A DNA stretch of 64,000 nt, from contig JAPHTF010000012.1 in the NCBI GenBank assembly GCA_026197095.1, positions 30,570-94,569 of the forward strand, read 5' to 3'. A program made the translations under genes and the position numbers. Under the pieces are notes generated by a model, which was given only the letters and a program-made list of their open reading frames with translations, did not search any database and was not told the DNA's origin. The stretch is from Gammaproteobacteria bacterium. Its GTDB lineage: Bacteria > Pseudomonadota > Gammaproteobacteria > UBA6429 > Thiohalophilaceae. Positions within the stretch are counted from its first letter, which is position 1; each line of letters begins with the position of its first letter. Shown here piece after piece: positions 28,710-35,403 of the stretch.

Positions 28710-28753
28710 TTTTGACATAATTTTGACATTCTCTTTACACAGTTTTAACCGCT
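28710..28753 (+). promoter_or_regulatory. Candidate response-regulator boxes (four 11-bp units) upstream of the thioredoxin/DUF4266 set
   Basis: Four direct units at an 11-base period: TTTTGACATAA, TTTTGACATTC, TCTTTACACAG, TTTTAACCGCT. The first two differ from each other only in their last two bases. The array ends 45 bases before the ATG at 28799, a good activator position. Units share TT(G/T/A)AC with those before the two-component genes and the eptA-like gene. Confidence 0.55.
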
Positions 28754-28798
28754 TATTTTTTACATTACAGTTTCAATTTTTATAAAGAGACGAAAAAA

Positions 28799-29269
28799 AT
28801 GAGATTGATTTTAAGTCTAACTGTATTTCTGTTATTTAACATAGCAGCACATGCTGCCTCAAATTCCACCTTAACTTTTAAAACAGACACAGGCGCTATT
28901 CAATTATCCGACTATAAAGGTAAGGTGATTTATCTCGACTTTTGGGCTTCATGGTGCATTCCTTGTCGCAAGTCCTTTCCCTGGATGAATGACATGCAAA
29001 AACGTCTTGGTAATAAAGGTTTTAAAGTCATTGCGGTAAATCTTGATCAAGAGCAAGACAAAGCGAAAGCTTTTCTTGAGAAAACACCTGCCAACTTTAC
29101 TGTCGCTTATGATCCGGAAGGTGTTTCTGCAGTCGCATTTAAAGTTAAAGGCATGCCGAGCTCCTATCTTATCGATCGAACCGGAAAAATTTCATTTACA
29201 CATATTGGCTTTCGTGAAAAAGAAATTCCCGCACTGGAACAGAAAATCAAACAGTTATTGTCGAAGTAG
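28799..29269 (+). CDS. TlpA-like periplasmic thioredoxin
   Basis: A 156-residue exported thioredoxin-fold protein. A signal peptide ends near AAHA (residue 19). The active site is WCIPC (Cys53, Cys56) and the cis-proline loop is KGMPSSYLI. Such proteins reduce specific disulfides or apo-metal/haem sites in the periplasm. The next gene starts 13 bases downstream and encodes a lipoprotein with a CGC tail, a natural candidate client. It is the first gene of a set also holding DUF3570 and ApbE. Confidence 0.9.
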   Translation: MRLILSLTVFLLFNIAAHAASNSTLTFKTDTGAIQLSDYKGKVIYLDFWASWCIPCRKSFPWMNDMQKRLGNKGFKVIAVNLDQEQDKAKAFLEKTPANFTVAYDPEGVSAVAFKVKGMPSSYLIDRTGKISFTHIGFREKEIPALEQKIKQLLSK

Positions 29270-29282
29270 CAGGAGTCGTATC

Positions 29283-29501
29283 ATGAAGTTACCTATTTCT
29301 ATATTTCTCATATTAACCGCGTTTATCTCTGGCTGTAGTTCATGGGGTGTTCAACCCTGGGAGCGTAATAAACTTGCTGAGAAAAAAATGCAACTTGAAC
29401 CCGCACTGCTGGACAGTTATCTGGATTCACATATTTATTATAGTAAAGAAACTTCAAGTGGTGGTGCAGGTGTTGGTGGAGGAGGTTGCGGATGCAATTA
29501 A
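29283..29501 (+). CDS. DUF4266 small lipoprotein with GGGGCGCN C-terminus
   Basis: A 72-residue protein. The lipobox ISGC places the acylated Cys at residue 18. The conserved DUF4266 core VQPWERNKLAEKKMQ is at about 23-37 and a HIYYSKE segment at about 50-56. The last residues are Gly-rich with two cysteines, Cys69 and Cys71, ending GGGGCGCN. The family has no established function that I know of. A tethered peptide with a flexible Gly/Cys tail could bind a metal or carry a covalent cofactor. Its stop overlaps the DUF3570 start by 10 bases, so the two are tightly coupled. Confidence 0.85.
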   Translation: MKLPISIFLILTAFISGCSSWGVQPWERNKLAEKKMQLEPALLDSYLDSHIYYSKETSSGGAGVGGGGCGCN

Positions 29502-30721
29502 AAAAATCAAAATCAGTTCGTAAGGTGTTAGCGGTTGCAACGACATCTTTATTATCGGGTATGGCTCACTCTGCGAATAGCGGTGATAACAGCTGGGAAA
29601 TGGACTCTGCAGTATTATTCTACAGTGAAGCTGATCGGGTGAGTGTTATTGAACCTGTCGTTAGCCTACGTAAAGATATGGGGGATGAACATTTCCTGAA
29701 TCTTCGTTTTGTATTCGACAGTTTAACCGGCTCGTCTCCTAATGGCGCCATTAAAACATCTAGTGCGCAAACATTTACAACACCGTCTGGTAATTCAACC
29801 TATATAACAGCAGCAAATGAAACACCGTTAGATTCAACATTTCATGATACTCGTGTTGCAGTGAATGCTGAGTGGGAAAAGCCTCTTAACAAAACAACGA
29901 AAGTTACCTATGGAGCGAATATATCTAAAGAATTTGATTATCAATCACTTGGTGTGTCAGCGAATTTTTCATGGGACTTCAATAATCGCAATACAACCCT
30001 GACTGCGGGTGCAGCTATAAATGCTGATACTATTAATCCTGTGGGTGGTGTGCCGACAGGTTTAACTGCTATGTCTGCTTCAAAATTGACGACTGGCAGT
30101 GATGACACTAAAACGGTGACCGATCTGATTTTAGGGGTTACACAAGTTATTAATCGTACAACTTTAATGCAGCTTAATCTTAATATAGGCAGTGACAGCG
30201 GTTACATGACTGATCCTTATAAGATTCTTAGTGTGCTTGATGGCAGCGGTAATTTAAGGGCAACTGATCCTTACCTTTATGAAAAACGCCCCGATAGTCG
30301 AAGCCGCCAAGCACTGTACTGGAAAACAGTCATGGGATTCAGTGATGACGTACTTAATCTTTCTTATCGTTATTATTGGGATGACTGGGATGTATCATCA
30401 CATACGATTGAAGCGAAATATCGTTTCTCTTTAGGTGACAAACAGTATATCCAACCTGAGGTGCGTTATTATCTTCAGGACAAGGCAAATTTTTATTATT
30501 ACAACTTAGTCGATGGTGCGATTCCAACGTATGCCAGTGCAGATTATCGTTTAGCAGATTTGAAAACGACAACGCTGGCATTTAAATATGGTATTGACCT
30601 GGATAAAGACAGTGAGTTTGCAGTTCGCATAGGTAAAATGAACCAAACCAGTAATGGAGATGCACCTTTTGAAGATGTTGATGCGACTTTTGTGCAGCTA
30701 AACTACCGTATGGTATTTTAA
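29492..30721 (+). CDS. DUF3570 outer-membrane beta-barrel protein
   Basis: A 409-residue protein from the ATG at 29492, inside the end of the DUF4266 gene; GGAGG lies about 10 bases before it. A signal peptide (about 1-26) ends near MAHSA. The mature part consists of alternating amphipathic strands (for example HFLNLRFVFDSLTG, TTLTAGAAINADT, YIQPEVRYYLQD) and closes with LNYRMVF, a terminal Phe typical of outer-membrane barrels recognised by BAM. The family function is unknown. I searched it for the ApbE flavinylation motif (Ser/Thr-Gly-Ala-Thr type) and saw none. Confidence 0.85.
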   Translation: MQLKKSKSVRKVLAVATTSLLSGMAHSANSGDNSWEMDSAVLFYSEADRVSVIEPVVSLRKDMGDEHFLNLRFVFDSLTGSSPNGAIKTSSAQTFTTPSGNSTYITAANETPLDSTFHDTRVAVNAEWEKPLNKTTKVTYGANISKEFDYQSLGVSANFSWDFNNRNTTLTAGAAINADTINPVGGVPTGLTAMSASKLTTGSDDTKTVTDLILGVTQVINRTTLMQLNLNIGSDSGYMTDPYKILSVLDGSGNLRATDPYLYEKRPDSRSRQALYWKTVMGFSDDVLNLSYRYYWDDWDVSSHTIEAKYRFSLGDKQYIQPEVRYYLQDKANFYYYNLVDGAIPTYASADYRLADLKTTTLAFKYGIDLDKDSEFAVRIGKMNQTSNGDAPFEDVDATFVQLNYRMVF

Positions 30722-30771
30722 ATAACATTAGGGCTTGGGATGTTACAGATTTAACTGTAGCATCTTGTATT

Positions 30772-31677
30772 ATGAGTTTTGATATAAAACAAGATGAGGG
30801 GTTTTGGCGCGGTGAATTCCAATCCATGGCCAGTCCTTGTGAACTGCTCATTGAAACTGATGATGAATCGCTTGCGTATGCATTAACAAAACTCGCCTTT
30901 GAAGAAGCGTCACGAATAGAACAAAAATTTAGTCGTTATCGTCAGGATAATATTATTTACAAAATAAATAATAGTCAGGGCAAAAAAATCAGCGTTGATC
31001 AAGAAACAGCGTTGTTACTTGATTACGCTGATCAGTGTTTTCAAATGAGCGACGGTTTTTTTGATGTTACATCAGGCGTATTACGTGAAGTCTGGAAGTT
31101 TGATGGCAGCGATAATGTCCCCAGTCGAAATAAAGTCAAAGCAGTTTTACCGCGCATAGGCTGGCAAAAAGTAAACTGGCAGAGTCCGGATTTTACCCTG
31201 CCTGAGGGTATGGAGATTGATTTAGGTGGAATAGGGAAAGAGTACGCGGTTGACCGTACCGCCATGTTAATACGCGCTCATAGCGACAATAGTGTATTAA
31301 TTAATTACGGTGGCGACCTGTATGCAACAAAACCTAAAAAAAACGGCAACGGTTGGCTGATAGGTATTGAAAAAACAGGTATTAAACCAGCTCAAATAAA
31401 AAATAAAAAACGTACTAGCATTAAAGAATTTCAACTAATACAAGGTGGTATCGCTACTAGTGGTGATGTATATCGTTACTTAGTTAAAGATGGGATTCGT
31501 TACAGCCACATTCTTGATCCACATACTGGCTGGCCTATTAAAGAAGCCCCACATTCAATCACTGTTGTTGCAGAAAGTTGTATTGAAGCGGGGATTCTTG
31601 CCACACTCGGCATGTTAAACGGTAAAGCCGCAAAAAAATTCCTTCAGGCTCAAGGTGTAACATTCTGGATAAATTAA
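30772..31677 (+). CDS. apbE: ApbE-family FAD:protein FMN transferase
   Basis: A 301-residue flavin transferase that attaches FMN covalently to Thr or Ser of target proteins using FAD and Mg2+. Signatures: EIDLGGIGKEYAVDR, INYGGDLYA, and GGIATSGDVYRY followed by YSHILDPHTGWPI. Classical ApbE is an exported lipoprotein, but no signal peptide or lipobox is present here, so this one appears cytoplasmic or the true start is missed. It ends a four-gene set with DUF3570. Its target is not encoded in any recognisable form nearby. Confidence 0.92.
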   Translation: MSFDIKQDEGFWRGEFQSMASPCELLIETDDESLAYALTKLAFEEASRIEQKFSRYRQDNIIYKINNSQGKKISVDQETALLLDYADQCFQMSDGFFDVTSGVLREVWKFDGSDNVPSRNKVKAVLPRIGWQKVNWQSPDFTLPEGMEIDLGGIGKEYAVDRTAMLIRAHSDNSVLINYGGDLYATKPKKNGNGWLIGIEKTGIKPAQIKNKKRTSIKEFQLIQGGIATSGDVYRYLVKDGIRYSHILDPHTGWPIKEAPHSITVVAESCIEAGILATLGMLNGKAAKKFLQAQGVTFWIN

Positions 31678-31689
31678 TATTTTATATTT

Positions 31690-32469
31690 TTATTCGAGTT
31701 TTAGTTTGTTTAACCAGTCACTGACTTCTTTAAGTAGCACATCACCGCGATCTGTAATGTAATGGTCGGCATCGGGCACAATGCGTTGTTCAGATTGAGA
31801 AATACCTGTCGACTTGATCATTTCTAATCTCAATGGCGCAGTTTTAGTTACTGAATTAAATTCTTTTTGCCCATAAATATCTAATACAGGAATTTTAAAT
31901 TTATCAAGTGGGAAGGGTTTTTCCATGTATTGTTTTAAGTCTGTTACACCCATACCAATCCCGATATAAGCATCTGCACCTTTGCCGCCTGTTTTATCAA
32001 ACCAGGCCATGCTCATATGAACACTACAGCTGTGTGCGATAAGAACAATATTTTTAATGTTCTTGCTCTTTAAAAATTTAATCGCGGCTTCAATGCGTGA
32101 AAAAGATTCAGGAAATATGGGGACATAATCATAATATTTAGCATCTTTCGCCAGTACGGGCATTTGAATTGATAATGTATGCCAGCCTGATGCTGGTAGA
32201 CCGATTCTTAATGGTTGTGCAACATCTTTCCAGGCTGGGTGATAACCCCGGCCGTGCATGATAATGACTGCACCTTTAGGTTTTTCAACTTCTGATTCCA
32301 TATATATAGATAAGAAATCATGCTTGCCGTCTTTTAAATAGACGGGCTCACCATCAAGAATTGAATCAACGATTTCATCTGCGAGGCGTTTTTCACGTTC
32401 TAAATCAGATGCCTGCACTGAAAAAATCATCACAGACAATAATAACGACAACATTATTTTTATATTCAT
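31690..32469 (-). CDS. DUF3530-type alpha/beta hydrolase, exported
   Basis: A 259-residue protein with a signal peptide (about 1-20, ending VQASD). The GAVIIMHGRGYHPAW segment and GWHTLSIQMP are typical of DUF3530. A nucleophile-elbow-like segment is LIAHSCSVHMS, where the Ser is preceded by His and followed by Cys, and a late DADHYI offers a catalytic His. It resembles a serine hydrolase of unknown substrate. It is convergent with apbE with 12 bases between the stops. Confidence 0.8.
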   Translation of the reverse strand: MNIKIMLSLLLSVMIFSVQASDLEREKRLADEIVDSILDGEPVYLKDGKHDFLSIYMESEVEKPKGAVIIMHGRGYHPAWKDVAQPLRIGLPASGWHTLSIQMPVLAKDAKYYDYVPIFPESFSRIEAAIKFLKSKNIKNIVLIAHSCSVHMSMAWFDKTGGKGADAYIGIGMGVTDLKQYMEKPFPLDKFKIPVLDIYGQKEFNSVTKTAPLRLEMIKSTGISQSEQRIVPDADHYITDRGDVLLKEVSDWLNKLKLE

Positions 32470-32511
32470 AACTAAAACCTATTTTCAAATTATTACTAAT
32501 GTTTTAAATAT

Positions 32512-32964
32512 TTATGAGTTTATATCTTGTATTAAAAATAACGGAAATTCTTTTCCATCAAGGTAATCTTCAATTGACTTTATCACTAACGGACTTCTTA
32601 AATTAGTGCATTGTCTGATTTCTTCTTCAGTCAACCAGGTTGTACGTTCAATTCCATCATCTAACTTTTTATCTTTGTACTCATTAATAACTTCACCAAC
32701 AAAACACACTCGTAAATATGTATCCCCATTGTCGTGTTTCCAGCGATAAATGCCACTAATGTATTTAGGTGTGAAGTCCCAGCGAGTTTCTTCTAAGGTT
32801 TCACGAATAACCGCATCCGTTAATGTTTCATTATTATCTAAATGGCCAGCCGGTTGATTAATTACTTTTTTACCGTTGTCGTTTTCCTCCACCAGCAGGA
32901 ATTTTCCTTCGCGTTGAATGATTGCTGCGACGGTGACGTGTGGTGCCCAATAATTTAATTGCAT
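32512..32964 (-). CDS. nudJ: Nudix phosphatase NudJ
   Basis: A 150-residue Nudix enzyme from the ATG at 32964 (MQLNYWAPHVTVAAII), the typical NudJ N-terminus; a longer in-frame start at 33045 lies deep inside rluE. The Nudix box runs from GHLDNNE to RETLEET. NudJ hydrolyses nucleoside di- and triphosphates and HMP-pyrophosphate. The gene starts 95 bases before the end of rluE, an unusually long overlap; the pair is also adjacent in E. coli. Confidence 0.9.
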   Translation of the reverse strand: MQLNYWAPHVTVAAIIQREGKFLLVEENDNGKKVINQPAGHLDNNETLTDAVIRETLEETRWDFTPKYISGIYRWKHDNGDTYLRVCFVGEVINEYKDKKLDDGIERTTWLTEEEIRQCTNLRSPLVIKSIEDYLDGKEFPLFLIQDINS

Positions 32965-33523
32965 TCGCTTGTTTTTCAAGTTGTGGTGGAGTGGAGATTT
33001 TACTCCATTCTCCTGGTGATAAGCCATTAATTGTAAATTCACCAATTGAATAGCGAATTAATCGCAGAGTAGGGAAGCCAACGGCTGCTGTCATACGTCG
33101 TACTTGCCGATTTTTTCCTTCTGTAATGGTGAGTTCGCACCAGGAGGTTGGAATTTCTGCACGGTAGCGCACAGGAGGATCGCGTGGCCATATATCAGGT
33201 TCATTTATTTTTTTTGCTTTTGCCGGTAAGGTTTTGCCATCTTTTAGAATAACGCCTGATTCAAGCTGTGAAAGTGCCGCATCGGTCATTTCCCCTTCAA
33301 CTTGAACCCAGTATGTTTTAGGTTGCTTGTGTTTTGGATGACTTAAGCAATGCTGGATTTTACCCTCGTCGGTCAGTATCAACAGGCCTTCGCTATCATG
33401 ATCGAGTCTGCCTGCAGGGTAAAAGTTTTTATCGGTAATAAATTCAGATAGGGAAGAGTGTTTTTCATGTTCGCTGAACTGGCTGATGACGCCGCAGGGT
33501 TTGTTTAATAATATCAGTGACAT
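32870..33523 (-). CDS. rluE: 23S rRNA pseudouridine synthase RluE
   Basis: A 217-residue RsuA/RluE-type synthase that makes pseudouridine 2457 in 23S rRNA. The catalytic Asp is in AGRLDHDSEGLLI. ITEGKNRQVRRMTAAVGFPTLRLIR is the conserved C-terminal core. After about residue 185 comes a basic tail (TTRHRRSNHSTRRK) that is read over the nudJ start region and is probably an extension with no fold. The downstream nudJ is translationally nested. Confidence 0.92.
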   Translation of the reverse strand: MSLILLNKPCGVISQFSEHEKHSSLSEFITDKNFYPAGRLDHDSEGLLILTDEGKIQHCLSHPKHKQPKTYWVQVEGEMTDAALSQLESGVILKDGKTLPAKAKKINEPDIWPRDPPVRYRAEIPTSWCELTITEGKNRQVRRMTAAVGFPTLRLIRYSIGEFTINGLSPGEWSKISTPPQLEKQANAIKLLGTTRHRRSNHSTRRKIPAGGGKRQR

Positions 33524-33577
33524 AAATGGATTTTACGCTACTTAATACCTTTACACGACCCAGATAACTGCTTTTAC

Positions 33578-33616
33578 TCGCCATAGTTCTAACCGTCGAA
33601 CGATTGAGTATGGCGA
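33578..33616. other. Inverted repeat upstream of rluE
   Basis: TCGCCATA (33578-33585) and TATGGCGA (33609-33616) are perfect inverted copies with a 23-base loop. It lies in the 205-base gap between the rluE start and the tusA stop. Its role is unclear. Confidence 0.35.
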
Positions 33617-33687
33617 TTATCATCCACAAAATGGTCATGCCTCACTGTTGCCGCTTAATTAATGTAAATAATACTTAGTTATACGCG

Positions 33688-33708
33688 AGGTGCTGTCGAA
33701 CAGCACCT
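33688..33708. terminator. Hairpin after tusA (probable operon end)
   Basis: AGGTGCTGT and ACAGCACCT form a perfect 9-base-pair stem around CGA, 20 bases past the tusA stop. The T-run expected of a strong intrinsic terminator is weak on the minus strand, so it may be a processing or stabilising stem instead. Confidence 0.5.
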
Positions 33709-33728
33709 TACATATTATAAAATACAAG

Positions 33729-33959
33729 CTATGATTTTTGTATTAAAAAGATAAATTTGCTATCTTCTTCGCCAGACTCGAGCAATACATTTCCTGTCTG
33801 TCTGGAGAAAGCATCAAAATCTTTTACTGCTCCTGGATCAGTAGCCAGAATTCGTAATATCTGACCTGCATTCATAGCTGTAAGTGCCTTTTTTGCTCTC
33901 AAGATTGGTAAAGGACAGTTTAAACCACTTGCGTCCAATTCTTGATCAAAATTTACCAT
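33729..33959 (-). CDS. TusA-family sulfur carrier
   Basis: A 76-residue TusA/SirA-like protein with Cys15 in the CPxP motif (GLNCPLPIL), the site that carries persulfide. TusA proteins pass sulfur to tRNA thiolation, molybdenum-cofactor synthesis or sulfur-oxidation enzymes. This one is the last gene of a six-gene operon with a nitroreductase, a TPP enzyme, an aminotransferase and a truncated haemoglobin, so it may supply sulfur to that pathway rather than to tRNA. An AAGGAGT site precedes the ATG. Confidence 0.92.
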   Translation of the reverse strand: MVNFDQELDASGLNCPLPILRAKKALTAMNAGQILRILATDPGAVKDFDAFSRQTGNVLLESGEEDSKFIFLIQKS

Positions 33960-33994
33960 GATATACTCCTTAGATTGACGGTGATAATTATGGG

Positions 33995-34390
33995 TTATTG
34001 CTTAATTACCTGGTCGCGCAGCGAAAATAGCAGCCCAAGCATTTCATTTTGCTCAGTTTGTCCAACATTGTTTTTCTCCAATGCTCGCATAACATCATCG
34101 ATAACGGCGATGAACTCCTGATGACTAATATTCATAGTCTTATGTGCAGCAAGCATTGTTTTTCCTTCATATTTTTCAGGGCCTCCAGTCCCCCAGCATA
34201 CAAAGTCAGTGACTTGCTTTTTGATCTCTTCAGCATCACTATTTGCATATCGTGTACTGACTTCTGAGTTCGCCATATGATTATCCCAAACATCTTCTGA
34301 AATTTTTTTAATTTGGCTAAATCCCCCCAGACGTTCATAAAGTGATGGTACTTCTACTTCGTTATTTAAAGTTTGTACTTCCGCACTCAT
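33995..34390 (-). CDS. Group 1 truncated haemoglobin
   Basis: A 131-residue 2-on-2 globin. LYERLGG near residue 18 opens helix A/B, the GGPEKYEG segment lies near 69, and the proximal haem His is probably His83 (MLAAHKTMNI). An extra N-terminal 16 residues precede the globin core. Such proteins bind O2 or NO and can detoxify NO. In this operon it could protect, sense for or supply O2 to an oxidative step. GGAGAAA precedes the ATG; tusA follows after 35 bases. Confidence 0.92.
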   Translation of the reverse strand: MSAEVQTLNNEVEVPSLYERLGGFSQIKKISEDVWDNHMANSEVSTRYANSDAEEIKKQVTDFVCWGTGGPEKYEGKTMLAAHKTMNISHQEFIAVIDDVMRALEKNNVGQTEQNEMLGLLFSLRDQVIKQ

Positions 34391-34430
34391 TTTATTTCTC
34401 CTTCCTTAGTTGTTAACAATTAAATATAAA

Positions 34431-35393
34431 TTAAGCAACACAATGGTTTGTGTCATAGCATTCATTTTCAACAATGGAAAACCATTGCCCAAAATCTTGT
34501 GGACAGTATTTAGAAAACTCATATTTCATATGTACAAGCTGCGAATATCTTGCAGAAAGTTGTGGGGCAGTGATGTTAGTTAATGAACCAGGTAATTTGA
34601 TTCCATTTATTGAAGCAATGTTTGATATTTCGCAAGCCGTACCTGTGAAAAATGCCTCATCAGCTTGTAATAATCTATTAACACTAATATCACATTCTTC
34701 TATTTCAATTTTCATCTCCCGTGCCAAAGCAAATATGGTATCCCGGGTAATACCTTTCAAGGCACTAGATACTTTTGGTGTTGCAATCCTTCCATCTTTA
34801 ATAATAAACAGGTTAGATGCACTTCCTTCACTAACTATTTCTTTTTCATCTAGCAGGATGGCTTCGTCACAACCATTTTTTTTTGCTTCTGAATAAGCCA
34901 GAAAGGAATTTAAATAATGACCAACGGCTTTGGCCTGAGCCAACTTCGGGTTAGAAAATACTCTTTTCCAACTACTAACGAAGGCGTTAACACCTGATTT
35001 TTCTTCACTTGAAAAATAGCTATCCCATTTCCATGCAGTGATCAAAAGATGAACCGGATTTGGTTGCTTGCTTTTCACATCAAGTCCCATTCCACCACTG
35101 CCATAAAACAACAACGGACGAATATAGGCATTAGTTAATTGATTTGATCTAAGAACTTCGTGAATTGCCTGGGTTATCTCCTCATGAGAATATAAAATTG
35201 GCATTCCAATTATCTTGGCTGATTTAAATAGCCTTTCTATATGTGCATCCAGTCGAAATATCGTAGCTTTGTTATTAACTTCATAAGCTCGAATACCTTC
35301 AAAAACACCTGTGCCATAATGAAGAGTATGAGATAAGCATGATATTTTAAGTTTATCGATATCTTTAATTTCACTATCAAACCACACGTTCAT
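34431..35393 (-). CDS. Class IV PLP aminotransferase (branched-chain type, IlvE-like)
   Basis: A 320-residue protein from the ATG at 35393, preceded by AGGGGA; an in-frame extension to 35627 overlaps the upstream gene and is not real. The N-terminal motif SCLSHTLHYGTGVFEGIRAY and the Lys segment AQAKAVGHYLNSFLAYSEA (Schiff-base Lys) match branched-chain aminotransferases, though the usual K-x-x-G-N-Y is G-H-Y here. It follows the TPP enzyme with a 10-base gap. Together they could make a 2-oxo acid and aminate it. It is probably not the housekeeping IlvE. Confidence 0.85.
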   Translation of the reverse strand: MNVWFDSEIKDIDKLKISCLSHTLHYGTGVFEGIRAYEVNNKATIFRLDAHIERLFKSAKIIGMPILYSHEEITQAIHEVLRSNQLTNAYIRPLLFYGSGGMGLDVKSKQPNPVHLLITAWKWDSYFSSEEKSGVNAFVSSWKRVFSNPKLAQAKAVGHYLNSFLAYSEAKKNGCDEAILLDEKEIVSEGSASNLFIIKDGRIATPKVSSALKGITRDTIFALAREMKIEIEECDISVNRLLQADEAFFTGTACEISNIASINGIKLPGSLTNITAPQLSARYSQLVHMKYEFSKYCPQDFGQWFSIVENECYDTNHCVA

Positions 35394-35403
35394 TTTTGTT
35401 CCC

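Noticed and set aside
29043..29501. 152-codon frame ending together with the DUF4266 gene
   Set aside because: The first part is an out-of-frame reading of the thioredoxin gene. Only the portion from the ATG at 29283 has a lipobox and family match.
29492..30721. ApbE flavinylation motif in DUF3570
   Set aside because: No Ser/Thr-Gly-Ala-Thr-like sequence in a suitable context was found.
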